IMG/VR virus record: IMGVR_UViG_3300042937_000717
Location: 1 to 64,000 of that record
Length of the DNA: 64,000 bases
Source of the DNA: a virus
Direction: 5' to 3' (one strand)
Shown: piece after piece, positions 34,101-43,600 of the stretch
How the letters are laid out: each line of letters starts with the position of its first letter
Numbering within the stretch: position 1 is the first letter of the stretch
Notes under the pieces: generated by a model
What the model saw: only the letters and a program-made list of their open reading frames with translations
The model's database searches: none
Told to the model about the DNA's origin: nothing
Program-made: the position numbers and the translations under genes

Positions 34101-35462
34101 CGTTACATTACCACCAACATAAAGATTAGTACCATCAAAAGTTAGATTACCAGAACCGGTTGGATTATTAGACCCATCCTTATAAACAATTTGATTAGCA
34201 GATCCTGCTACCGGACCTGTTAGACCCTGTAGTCCTTGAGCACCTTGTAATCCTTGAGTTCCCTGAAGTCCTTGTCTACCCTGCAATCCTTGATTACCCT
34301 GAAGACCTTGAGTACCTTGAGAACCTAAAGTACCCTGGAGACCTTGAGTACCTTGAGAACCTAAAGTACCCTGCAATCCTTGAGTACCTTGAGAACCTAA
34401 AGTACCCTGCAATCCTTGAGTACCTTGAGAACCTAAAGTACCCTGCAATCCTTGAGTACCTTGAGAACCTAAAGTACCCTGCAATCCTTGAGTACCCTGA
34501 AGACCTTGAGTACCCTGAAGACCTTGAGTACCCTGAAGTCCTTGAGTACCCTGAGAACCTAAAGTACCCTGCAATCCTTGAGTACCTTGAGAACCTAAAG
34601 TACCCTGCAATCCTTGAGTACCTTGAGAACCTAAAGTACCTTGAAGACCTTGAGTACCCTGAAGACCTTGAGTACCCTGAAGTCCTTGAGTACCTTGAAG
34701 TCCTTGAGTACCCTGAGAACCTAAAGTACCCTGGAGACCTTGAGTACCTTGAGAACCTAAAGTACCTTGTAATCCCTGAGTACCTTGAGAACCTAAAGTA
34801 CCCTGAAGACCTTGGGTGCCTTGAGAACCTAAAGTACCCTGAAGACCTTGTGTACCTTGAGAACCTAAAGTACCTTGAAGACCTTGTGTACCTTGAGTTC
34901 CCTGAAGTCCTTGTCTACCCTGTAATCCTTGATTACCCTGAGTACCTTGTAATCCTTGGAGTCCTTGCAAACCAGCCGCAAATGGAGTAGTCCAACTTAC
35001 TCCGGCACCTGTAGAAATAAAGACACTACCAGCGGCACCTATATTTCCATAAAAATCTCTTAATCCGGCATCTAATTCTAGAGTTCCACCAAAAGTAGAG
35101 GCACCAGATACTCTTACATCACCGACAACATCTAACTTTGCTCTTGGACTTGTGGAACCAATACCAGTATTTCCACCAAAAGGATTTAGTGCAATTGTTC
35201 TGTCAGCATTAACGTCAATAATCGGAATACCAGAGATTGGATTGACGCTAAAGATTGAACCAGAAGATAAGATATTACTAATAGAAAATAGAGTTCCTTC
35301 ACTTCCTTGAAAACTTAGAGTGCCATTATTCGTCGGATATACAACCGCAGTAATAGTAGAAGGTCCAGTATTTGTACTTGCTCCTACAAAATCTATTTTT
35401 GGATCCGTATTAGTAGATCCTATACTTGGGGTTATAAGAATATCTTTATCCGAATTTGCCAT
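31119..35462 (-). CDS. 1447-aa collagen-like fibre protein
   Basis: Three long Gly-X-Gln tracts (about residues 162-414, 626-756, 941-1218) are separated by globular modules. The modules include repeated head units ([37 protein letters not shown]) and a unit with GSANQIVYKDGSN. The C-terminus (NVGIGTASPSFTADIAGDAR ... FYIQYNSTTNSLDFVAG) resembles phage fibre distal domains. The repeats fit a trimeric collagen triple helix, although there is little Pro, as in other bacterial and viral collagens. Probably a long flexible virion fibre. Confidence 0.8.
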   Translation of the reverse strand: MANSDKDILITPSIGSTNTDPKIDFVGASTNTGPSTITAVVYPTNNGTLSFQGSEGTLFSISNILSSGSIFSVNPISGIPIIDVNADRTIALNPFGGNTGIGSTSPRAKLDVVGDVRVSGASTFGGTLELDAGLRDFYGNIGAAGSVFISTGAGVSWTTPFAAGLQGLQGLQGTQGNQGLQGRQGLQGTQGTQGLQGTLGSQGTQGLQGTLGSQGTQGLQGTLGSQGTQGLQGTLGSQGTQGLQGTLGSQGTQGLQGTQGLQGTQGLQGTQGLQGTLGSQGTQGLQGTLGSQGTQGLQGTLGSQGTQGLQGTQGLQGTQGLQGTQGLQGTLGSQGTQGLQGTLGSQGTQGLQGTLGSQGTQGLQGTLGSQGTQGLQGTLGSQGTQGLQGNQGLQGRQGLQGTQGLQGAQGLQGLTGPVAGSANQIVYKDGSNNPTGSGNLTFDGTNLYVGGNVTIGGTSVLIASTTLTVKDKDIIVGLATTAGGAVISNDTTANHGGIAVASTEGSPLFDINAGVGTDDVPSTYKQIMWIKSGTFTGLNTDAWLFNYAVGVGTNQVPNGVRLAAGGIQVTDLTVTSPQLRITGLSTFVQTVELDAGLRDFYGNVGAAGSVLSSTGTGVSWTAPFAAGLQGLQGTQGLQGTQGLQGNQGLQGRQGLQGTQGLQGTQGLQGTQGLQGTQGLQGTQGLQGTLGSQGTQGLQGTLGSQGTQGLQGNQGLQGTQGLQGNQGLQGRQGLQGTQGLQGAQGLQGTQGLQGLQGGNNGGVTILDDTTTNSNWYVAISSVTSGIQTTLRVSSTRLQINPSTGALGIGTVIDVVPYDTLNSGTLSFEGSAGQLFSITNNLTTGSIFSVNDVSGIPSIDVNADGTIQLAPYGINEKVGIGTTLPTSKLTVQGDVRVSGASTFVGLIELDSSLRDFYGNIGAAGSVFISTGAGVSWTTPFAAGLQGLQGNQGLQGNQGLQGRQGLQGTQGLQGTLGSQGLQGTLGSQGTQGLQGLQGTQGTQGLQGLQGLQGTQGLQGTLGSQGTQGLQGTLGSQGTQGLQGNQGLQGRQGLQGTLGSQGTQGLQGTLGSQGTQGLQGTLGSQGTQGLQGTLGSQGTQGLQGTLGSQGTQGLQGTLGSQGTQGLQGTLGSQGTQGLQGTLGSQGTQGLQGTLGSQGTQGLQGNQGLQGRQGLQGTLGSQGTQGLQGTLGSQGTQGLQGTQGLQGTLGSQGTQGLQGLTGPVAGSANQVVYKDGTNTATGSANLTFNGTTLTATQIDLSASGTASDSVLYLSGTPTSSSGTNGLLGIGQLNFSDTDIIANFVHSVNSYAQVVVQNKNSGSTSSADVIVNNDRAAGTTYFGDFGINGTTFAGGGPFGDPDGTYLYSSGGTLTLGSQGAYNVKVASNNTERVTILSTGNVGIGTASPSFTADIAGDARVTSTNKMRFGGTSGTTNFYIQYNSTTNSLDFVAG
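31820..32640 (-). repeat. collagen-like tract (third in the 1447-aa protein)
   Basis: Mostly GTLGSQGTQGLQ units of 36 bp, with GLQ and GRQ variants. Confidence 0.9.
33198..33586 (-). repeat. collagen-like tract (second in the 1447-aa protein)
   Basis: GTQGLQ units with two GTLGSQ insertions. Confidence 0.9.
34221..34975 (-). repeat. collagen-like tract (first in the 1447-aa protein)
   Basis: Runs of the 36-bp GTLGSQGTQGLQ unit in head-to-tail order, alternating with GTQGLQ. Confidence 0.9.
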
Positions 35463-35484
35463 CCCCTATATTCCTTTTGTTAAG

Positions 35485-35492
35485 TATTTATT
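35485..35492 (-). promoter_or_regulatory. T4-type late promoter box AATAAATA
   Basis: Minus-strand match 23 bases before the 1447-aa gene start. Confidence 0.6.
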
Positions 35493-35516
35493 AGACATTA
35501 AAGTGAGTAACATTTT

Positions 35517-36269
35517 TTAAATACCAAACCTACTGCGAGTTGCGTTGAAGTTTTGTGAGACTTCTGATGCTGTGAGTGCTCGTGTATACATTTTTAAAGT
35601 GGCAAAATTAAGATTTGAATGCCAACTATAATCTCCACCATAATTTGCAGTAGCAATTCTTATACGGTTATCACTTGGAGTTCCTTCAGTTCCAGAAGTT
35701 ATAGTTCCACTTGTTTGAGACACTCCATTTTTATATAAAGTTAAAGTCGTTCCATTTCTTACGGCAACTAACTGCGTCCAAACTCCAGAAGATGTATCCG
35801 AAAAAGAAAGTTCATAAACATTATTAACCCCAGAGGTTCTTCCCCATATCACATATCTATAAGATATCGAATCATAGTACCACATATTATGAAATCCAGT
35901 ATATGTTGCTATTACACTTACATTTTCCGTTCCATTATAATTTGTGGGATTTCTATCATTTGATTTAAACCACACTTCTGTTGTATGATTATTATGTAAA
36001 TAATTTGCTGCTGTTAAAATTCCAGAAGTGTTTAATGTGGCATATCCACCATCTTCTGCTGTTGGTGGTAATGTTCTTGTAAATGCTATTGAACCACTAT
36101 TTGATGAACTATAGGAATAATATGATGGATTAACAAGAGTAAAATTATTCCCATTACCACTCAAATCAGTCCAAGTCGTTCCAGAACCAGGATATGAGTT
36201 TCTATCTGCCGCATCAAGTGCTAGAACTAATCCACTATCTACAATATCAGGACCTGAAGACGCTGCCAT
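35517..36269 (-). CDS. LamG/concanavalin-like domain protein (paralogue 1)
   Basis: The 250-residue protein follows the pattern of its two neighbours: SGLVLALDAADRNSYPGSGTTW at residues 12-33, TDLSGNGNN, a jelly-roll core (TTEVWFKSNDRN, TQLVAVRNGTTLTLYKNGV) and the C-terminal ALTASEVSQNFNATRSRFGI. Such domains bind glycans. It has no export signal, so virion incorporation or a tail-tip role is likely. The three copies differ in the loops between the strands. Confidence 0.8.
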   Translation of the reverse strand: MAASSGPDIVDSGLVLALDAADRNSYPGSGTTWTDLSGNGNNFTLVNPSYYSYSSSNSGSIAFTRTLPPTAEDGGYATLNTSGILTAANYLHNNHTTEVWFKSNDRNPTNYNGTENVSVIATYTGFHNMWYYDSISYRYVIWGRTSGVNNVYELSFSDTSSGVWTQLVAVRNGTTLTLYKNGVSQTSGTITSGTEGTPSDNRIRIATANYGGDYSWHSNLNFATLKMYTRALTASEVSQNFNATRSRFGI

Positions 36270-36281
36270 TTTCTCTACCTC

Positions 36282-36953
36282 TTAGATATTAAATCTGCCT
36301 CTAAGGGCATTAAAGTTTTGTGAGACTTCTGATGCTGTGAGTGCTCTATTGTAGATGGAAACTTGTGCTATGTTTCCGTTCAAGTAATCAGGTCCATTAG
36401 GTCTTCTTCCAATTTCTATGGTATAAGATGGTTCTATAATAGAAGCAGGTATTGAAGTTGTATTTGTACTGTCTAATACTCCATTTCGGTACATTCTTAT
36501 AGAAGTTGAAGGAGTCCAGGTTCCTACTAAATTAATCCAGGCACCAGTAGTAATAACAGCAGAAGTACTTGCACCTGCATTATTTACAGCAAATCCTGCC
36601 AACCCAGCACCACTAACATTAAGGGCATATCCATTTACAGTAGAAGAACTCGTTTTAGTTACTATCCATCTATCAGCAACAGTAGTCTTTATCCAAGCAG
36701 AAACTGTTAGTCCTGCTGTTGGAAGTAAATTGGAGTCTGAAGTAAAATCAATAAAGTCATCAGTACCATCAAAAACAATAGATCCACCATTAGAACTACT
36801 AAAAGTCGGTCCAGTTGTAAGAGTTCCATTATTACCTCTACCACTCAAATCAGTCCAGGTGGTTCCAGAACCTGGATATGAGTTTCTATCTGCCGCATCA
36901 AGTGCTAATACTAAACCATTCGTAACTATCGGTGGTCCGTGAGAAAGTGCCAT
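36282..36953 (-). CDS. LamG/concanavalin-like domain protein (paralogue 2)
   Basis: The 223-residue protein has NGLVLALDAADRNSYPGSGTTW, SNGGSIVFDGTDDFIDF, LTVSAWIKT, INLVGTWTPSTSIRMYRNGVLD and NIAQVSIYNRALTASEVSQNF. It is the shortest of the three and ends GRFNI. It is separated from its neighbours by 12 and 2 bp, as expected for tandem duplicates in one operon. Confidence 0.8.
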   Translation of the reverse strand: MALSHGPPIVTNGLVLALDAADRNSYPGSGTTWTDLSGRGNNGTLTTGPTFSSSNGGSIVFDGTDDFIDFTSDSNLLPTAGLTVSAWIKTTVADRWIVTKTSSSTVNGYALNVSGAGLAGFAVNNAGASTSAVITTGAWINLVGTWTPSTSIRMYRNGVLDSTNTTSIPASIIEPSYTIEIGRRPNGPDYLNGNIAQVSIYNRALTASEVSQNFNALRGRFNI

Positions 36954-36955
36954 TT

Positions 36956-37654
36956 TTAGATACCAAACCTACTACGAGTTGCGTTGAAGTTTTGTTGGAT
37001 TTCTGATGCTGTGAGTGCTCTGTTGTATACAGAGACTTGTGATATGTTTCCGGGAAAGTAGTATGTATTAATTCCACCTACTGGTCTGAATCCTATCTGA
37101 AATGCAGCATTAGATTCAAATGAACCAGTTATAGAAGTTGTATTAGATCCAATATTAATACTATCCGCATAAGCATTTATTCTATTTGAACCATTCCAAG
37201 TAAGTGTAAAATTATGCCAAGCACCATTATTATATCCAGAACCAAACTGAACACTATCAATTGCCCCTGTTGCTGCCATATAAACTTCAAATCTTCCTCC
37301 ATCAATTCTTAAACTTATGTCTATATTAACATTACCATTATAGTTGTCAAACAAATAATATTCAAGAGTTCCAGTTGTTTTAAACCAAACACTAATAGTA
37401 AAAGAAGTAGATGCTGAATTGATACCTAACGAAGTTGCTGTAACAGTATTCACATAATCATTCGTCCCATCAAAAACAATAGACCCACCATTAGAACTAC
37501 TATAAGTCGGTCCATTCGTTAAAGTTCCATTATTTCCACGACCAGTCAAATCAGTCCAAGTGGTTCCAGAACCAGGATATGAGTTTCTATCTGCTGCGTC
37601 TAGAGCAAGAACTAATCCTGAAGTAACTATTGAGGGACCATAACCAATCGTCAT
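36956..37654 (-). CDS. LamG/concanavalin-like domain protein (paralogue 3)
   Basis: The 232-residue protein shares the opening (SGLVLALDAADRNSYPGSGTTW) and closing (NISQVSVYNRALTASEIQQNFNATRSRFGI) of paralogue 1. The core has SIVFDGTNDYVNTV, FTISVWFKTTG and NFTLTWNGSNRINAY. It is the gene next downstream of the 3233-aa fibre, 1 bp away, suggesting it decorates or caps that fibre. Confidence 0.8.
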   Translation of the reverse strand: MTIGYGPSIVTSGLVLALDAADRNSYPGSGTTWTDLTGRGNNGTLTNGPTYSSSNGGSIVFDGTNDYVNTVTATSLGINSASTSFTISVWFKTTGTLEYYLFDNYNGNVNIDISLRIDGGRFEVYMAATGAIDSVQFGSGYNNGAWHNFTLTWNGSNRINAYADSINIGSNTTSITGSFESNAAFQIGFRPVGGINTYYFPGNISQVSVYNRALTASEIQQNFNATRSRFGI

Positions 37655-37655
37655 A

Positions 37656-40600
37656 TCAAATCTCCACTTCTAGGTCAGCAACGTCTTTTCTGATTGCGGT
37701 GAAGTCCCAATAGAACTCATAAGTTCCTCTGGTTCTCTTCGTTTGAATAGTGAAGTTGTTGTTTGCAACATCAATCTCTTCTACCCAAAGAACTTCTCCG
37801 TGCTTGATATTTGTGATATGAATATTCACTCCATCTTCCTTGACGAAAGCAGAGATATAATCAGGAAGTTTCACAACGCACTTACCATTCTCAATCGTTC
37901 CTTTTCCAGTCAGGCGAATACCGTGATAAGGGCTTTCAAGAGAACCGTACTGGAGCGTTTTACCTGGTTTTGTTGGGTGAGGAACGACGAAGGACTTGGT
38001 TGTGGCACCGAAGGAACCAACAACGTGTAGTTTGTAGGATGGGTTTGTGGTTCCAATACCAACAGAACCAGAAACATAAGCACCCAAAGCAGTAGTAGCA
38101 GAACCAACTTGAAGTGCTTGTGATGAGGTTCCAGTAGAACTTGTTCTTCCAATAAAAAGTGCTGCTGCAGTGTGGTCCCATCTATATCTTTCTGCACCCA
38201 GAGTTTGGAATATAATTGGTGAATTATCATTATGATTTAATACAAATCCACTACCACTTGATGATAATTGGGTTCTTCCACCAACATTCGTTGAATTACC
38301 TGATTCAGAAATTCCAACAGTACCAAGAACAGAAAGTTTACTAGTTCCTGGATTTGTGGTTCCTATTCCCAAATTGCCAGAATTATTAAATCTTGCTGCT
38401 TCAACTCCAGATGGAAGAAATGCTAAAAATCCAAGTCCAGTATTATTATCTCTTCCTACTATTCTACTAACAAGATTTGTACCAAATCCAATATGTGCAG
38501 AAGTATTTACTGTAGCAGATGTACCATTGTCTAATAAAATACTACCACCAGAAACTTGTAGTTTATTTGCTGGATTTGTGGTTCCTACACCAACATTACC
38601 AGTTGAAGGATTAAAGGTCAGTTTGGTGCTGGAAACTCCAACATTTGTGGAAACTCCAGAAGTTACATCTTCAAATACAATATAACGAAGAGCATTTGTA
38701 GAAACATCATTAACAACAGTTACTCCACCATTATTATTTCCTTGAACACCCTGTAATCCCTGAAGACCTTGAGCACCCTGAAGACCTTGGGTTCCTTGAG
38801 TACTTTGAGTACCCTGAAGACCTTGAGTACCTTGAAGACCTTGGGTACCTTGGAGACCCTGAGTTCCCTGAAGACCTTGTGTACCTTGTGTCCCCTGAGT
38901 ACCCTGTAATCCTTGAGTACCTTGGAGACCTTGAGTACCCTGTAATCCTTGAGTTCCCTGTAGACCTTGAGTACCCTGTAATCCTTGGGTTCCTTGGAGT
39001 CCTTGTGTACCCTGAAGACCCTGAGTACCTTGTGTTCCCTGTGTACCCTGAAGACCTTGAGTACCCTGGAGTCCTTGGGTTCCTTGAAGACCTTGGGTTC
39101 CTTGAAGACCTTGGGTTCCTTGAAGACCTTGGGTTCCTTGAAGACCTTGAGTTCCTTGAGTACCTTGAGTACCCTGAAGACCTTGGGTTCCTTGAGTGCC
39201 TTGAGTACCCTGGAGACCTTGAGTTCCCTGAGTACCTTGAGTACCTTGAGTACCTTGAGTTCCTTGAAGACCTTGGCGACCCTGAATACCCTGTGTTCCC
39301 TGGAGACCTTGTAGGGCGGCATTCTGTATTGTTGCTTTCTTTAACTGACCATCACTTACATCATAAAGCAATAAGTAATCTCCAGACTGAACTTCTGGTG
39401 CAGTAAGTTCTACTCTGTCTGAAATAATTTGAGGAGCAACTTTTCTAAGTGAAGAATCAGTAACTCCAGAACCGAGTGTTGTTGCGTTGAGAACTGATGT
39501 TCCATTAATCTCATAAGACTTACCAGATGCAAGATTCCAATCTTCACTTGAAGTTAATGCTTGTGCAGTATGATTCCAAAGGATTGTCTTGACTATATTT
39601 GCAGAACCAATACCAATACCACCACCATCAAGAAGTAGACTTGTTCCTATAGTAGTCGCAATACCAACTCTTAGGTCCGCTAGTTCAATTGTGGTGGAGT
39701 TTATAATAGTTTGTGTTCCATCTACATATAAATCACCTTTGATTCTTACCACTCCAGTATCATTTCCAATTGCTGCTGGATCAATAATTAATTCTGCAGG
39801 TCCAGTAATAGTGTTAGTATTAATTCCAATACCAGTACCACTTACTCCACCAATTTGAACTGTTGAAGTGTTTTTATTGAATGTAAAGTTTGCGGAGGCA
39901 CCAGAAACTCCATTATCATTAAAGATTACTTGAGTATTAGAACCTGCTACTGGACCAGTGATTCCTTGAGTTCCTTGAGTTCCCTGAAGACCTTGAGTTC
40001 CCTGAGTACCTTGAGTGCCTTGAGTTCCTTGAGTACCTTGAGTACCCTGTAGACCTTGAGTGCCTTGAGTACCCTGTAGACCTTGGCGTCCTTGAATACC
40101 CTGAGTACCCTGAAGACCTTGAGTTCCCTGAGTACCTTGAGTTCCTTGTAATCCTTGAGTACCTTGTGTACCTTGTGTACCTTGTGTACCTTGTGTGCCC
40201 TGAGTACCTTGAGTACCCTGTAGACCCTGAGTACCCTGTAGACCTTGAGTTCCTTGAGTTCCCTGAAGACCTTGAGTTCCTTGAGTTCCTTGAGTTCCCT
40301 GAAGACCTTGAGTTCCCTGAGTACCTTGAGTGCCTTGAGTACCCTGTAGACCTTGGCGTCCTTGAATACCCTGAGTACCCTGAAGACCTTGAGCTCCCTG
40401 AGTACCTTGAGTTCCTTGTAATCCTTGAGTACCTTGTGTACCTTGTGTGCCCTGAGTACCCTGAAGACCTTGAATTCCAGCAGCAAAAGGCGTAGTCCAA
40501 GAAACTCCAGCACCAGTAGAAACTAAAATAGAACCAGCAGCACCTACATTATTATAAATGTCCTTTAATGTAGAATTTAATTCAATAGGACTCTCAAAAA

Positions 40601-43600
40601 CAAAGTTTCCAGAACCATCAATTTGAGCTCTTACTGCCGCATTACTAACATCAACAAAACGAAGATTTGGTGTTGAAGTATTACCATAAACATCAATATA
40701 CCAAGCAGTTGCATTATCAGTTGCTCTACCAAAACTTAACTGACCACCTTCATTAGATGTATCAACTCTACCTGCCTTGATTTCTCCACCAACAACATCA
40801 AGTTTAATTCCTGCTCCTGGACTTACTGTTCCAATACCAACACTCTGATTTACTGCATCATATACAAAGTTAGTAGCACCCGCAGATACATTATTGTTGT
40901 TAAAAATAACTTGTTTGTCAGTACCAGCAACTGGTCCCGTTAAACCTTGAGTTCCTTGAGTACCCTGAAGACCTTGAGTACCTTGAGTACCCTGAGTACC
41001 TTGTGTTCCCTGAAGACCTTGAGTACCTTGAGTTCCCTGAGTACCCTGAAGACCTTGTCTTCCCTGAGTTCCCTGAAGTCCCTGAGTTCCTTGTAAACCT
41101 TGGGTTCCCTGAAGTCCCTGAGTACCTTGTAGACCTTGTGTACCTTGGAGTCCCTGAGTTCCTTGTAATCCTTGAGTACCTTGGAGTCCCTGAGTTCCTT
41201 GTAAACCTTGGGTTCCTTGAGTACCCTGAGTACCTTGAAGACCTTGAGTACCCTGTAATCCTTGAGTACCTTGGGTTCCTTGAGTACCCTGTAATCCTTG
41301 AGTACCTTGGTTTCCTTGAGTACCCTGAAGTCCTTGAGTTCCTTGTGCTCCTTGAGTACCCTGAAGACCCTGAGTTCCTTGTGCTCCTTGAGTACCCTGA
41401 AGACCCTGAGTACCTTGTGTACCCTGAGTACCTTGGAGTCCTTGAGTACCTTGTGTACCTTGGGTTCCCTGAAGACCTTGAGTACCTTGTCTTCCCTGAG
41501 TACCCTGAAGACCCTGAGTTCCTTGTAATCCTTGAGTACCTTGGAGTCCCTGAAGAGCGGCATTCTGTATCGTTGCCTTTCCTACAACAGTTCCACTTAC
41601 ATCATAAAGTGCAATAAAGTCACCACTTTGAGGGTCTGTAACGGTAGGTAATCCATTAATATCAAGATTACTAGCAGTTCCATTAAATCTGGTTGCGGTA
41701 ATTTGACTATCGGTAATATGAACTCCACCGACTGCCAAACGAACTCCATTTGGTACTTGAGTGCTTCCAATACCAACACCATAGTTGAATAACCATGCAT
41801 CAGTAGTACCGGCACCCAAAGTACCACCCTTAATCCACATAATTTGCTTATATGTGGAAGCAATACTATCAATACCAACGACACTAATATCAACTAGTGG
41901 AGTACCTTCGGTAGAAGCAATAGCAATACCACCGTGATTTGCCGTAGTGTCTGTAGAAACATCCTGATTGAGGGCATTTGTTGTAAATCCTAATATAATA
42001 TCTTTATCTCTAACAACTAGTTCATTAACAGAAATAAATGCCGTAGTACCACCGACAGTTATGTTTCCACTAACATTTAAATTTGAATTAATATTGGTAG
42101 TACCATTAACAGTAAGACCAGTAAATGTAGGAGTATCAGTTAGGGCGATTGTTGCGCCTACTCCGGTTGCGGTTGCGGTTAGATTTCCACTTACAAAGTT
42201 AATGGAATTAACACTATCCGGAGTTCCTACAACAGAACCTTCTTCACGAATTGTAATACCAGTAATTGCGCCAGCGGCAGCGGCAGGAACCCAAGTAGGT
42301 GCGGCACCAACTCCATTTGATTGAAGAACATACCCAGATGTGCCATTTGCCAAGAATACAGTATTATCAGGTGAAGACTGATAAGGTATATTACCAGTAG
42401 CACCGCCTTTTAGATTTGTGGCGATACCGGCATTAGAAACATAATCGGCAATTGTGATAGTTGCGCCAGCACCAGATGCTGTTGCAGTTACATTTGGTCC
42501 TACAAAATTAACAGAATTAACACTATCTGTAGTTCCTACAACAGAACCTTCCTCACGAATTGTAATACCAGTAATTGCGCCAGCAGCGGCGGCAGCAACC
42601 CAATCTACTCCAGAACCAGTTGATGCGAGAACTTGCCCTGGTGCTCCAGGTTCATTATCCTTATCAAAGAGAGAACCACGAAGTCTAATACCACCATTTA
42701 CATCTAAGTTTGTTGTTGGAACTGTGGTTCCAATACCAACTCTTTGATTTACAGCATCATATACAAAGTTAGTAGCTCCGGCAGAAACATTATTATTGTT
42801 AAAAATAACTTGAGAGTTAGAACCTGCTATTGGTCCCGTTAAACCTTGAGTTCCCTGAAGACCTTGAGTACCTTGAGTACCTTGGGTTCCTTGTAATCCT
42901 TGAGTTCCCTGAGTACCTTGGGTTCCTTGGAGACCTTGAGTACCCTGAAGACCTTGAGTACCTTGTGCTCCTTGAGTACCCTGAAGACCTTGAGTACCTT
43001 GTAGACCTTGAGTACCCTGAGTGCCTTGGGTTCCTTGTAATCCTTGAGTACCCTGTAATCCTTGAGTACCCTGAAGACCTTGAGTACCCTGAAGACCTTG
43101 AGTACCCTGAAGACCTTGAGTACCCTGAGTACCTTGGGTTCCTTGTAATCCTTGAGTACCCTGAGTACCTTGTGCTCCTTGAGTACCCTGAAGACCTTGA
43201 GTACCCTGAGTGCCTTGGGTTCCTTGTAATCCTTGAGTACCCTGTAATCCTTGAGTACCCTGAAGACCTTGAGTACCCTGAAGACCTTGAGTACCCTGAA
43301 GACCTTGAGTACCTTGTGCTCCTTGAGTACCCTGAAGACCTTGAGTACCCTGAAGACCTTGAGTACCCTGAAGACCTTGAGTACCCTGAAGACCTTGAGT
43401 ACCCTGAGTACCTTGGGTTCCTTGTAATCCTTGAGTACCTTGTGCTCCTTGAGTACCCTGAAGACCTTGAGTACCTTGTGCTCCTTGAGTACCCTGAAGA
43501 CCTTGAGTACCTTGTGCTCCTTGAGTACCCTGAAGACCTTGAGTACCCTGAGTGCCTTGGGTTCCTTGGAGACCTTGAGTACCCTGAGTGCCTTGGGTTC

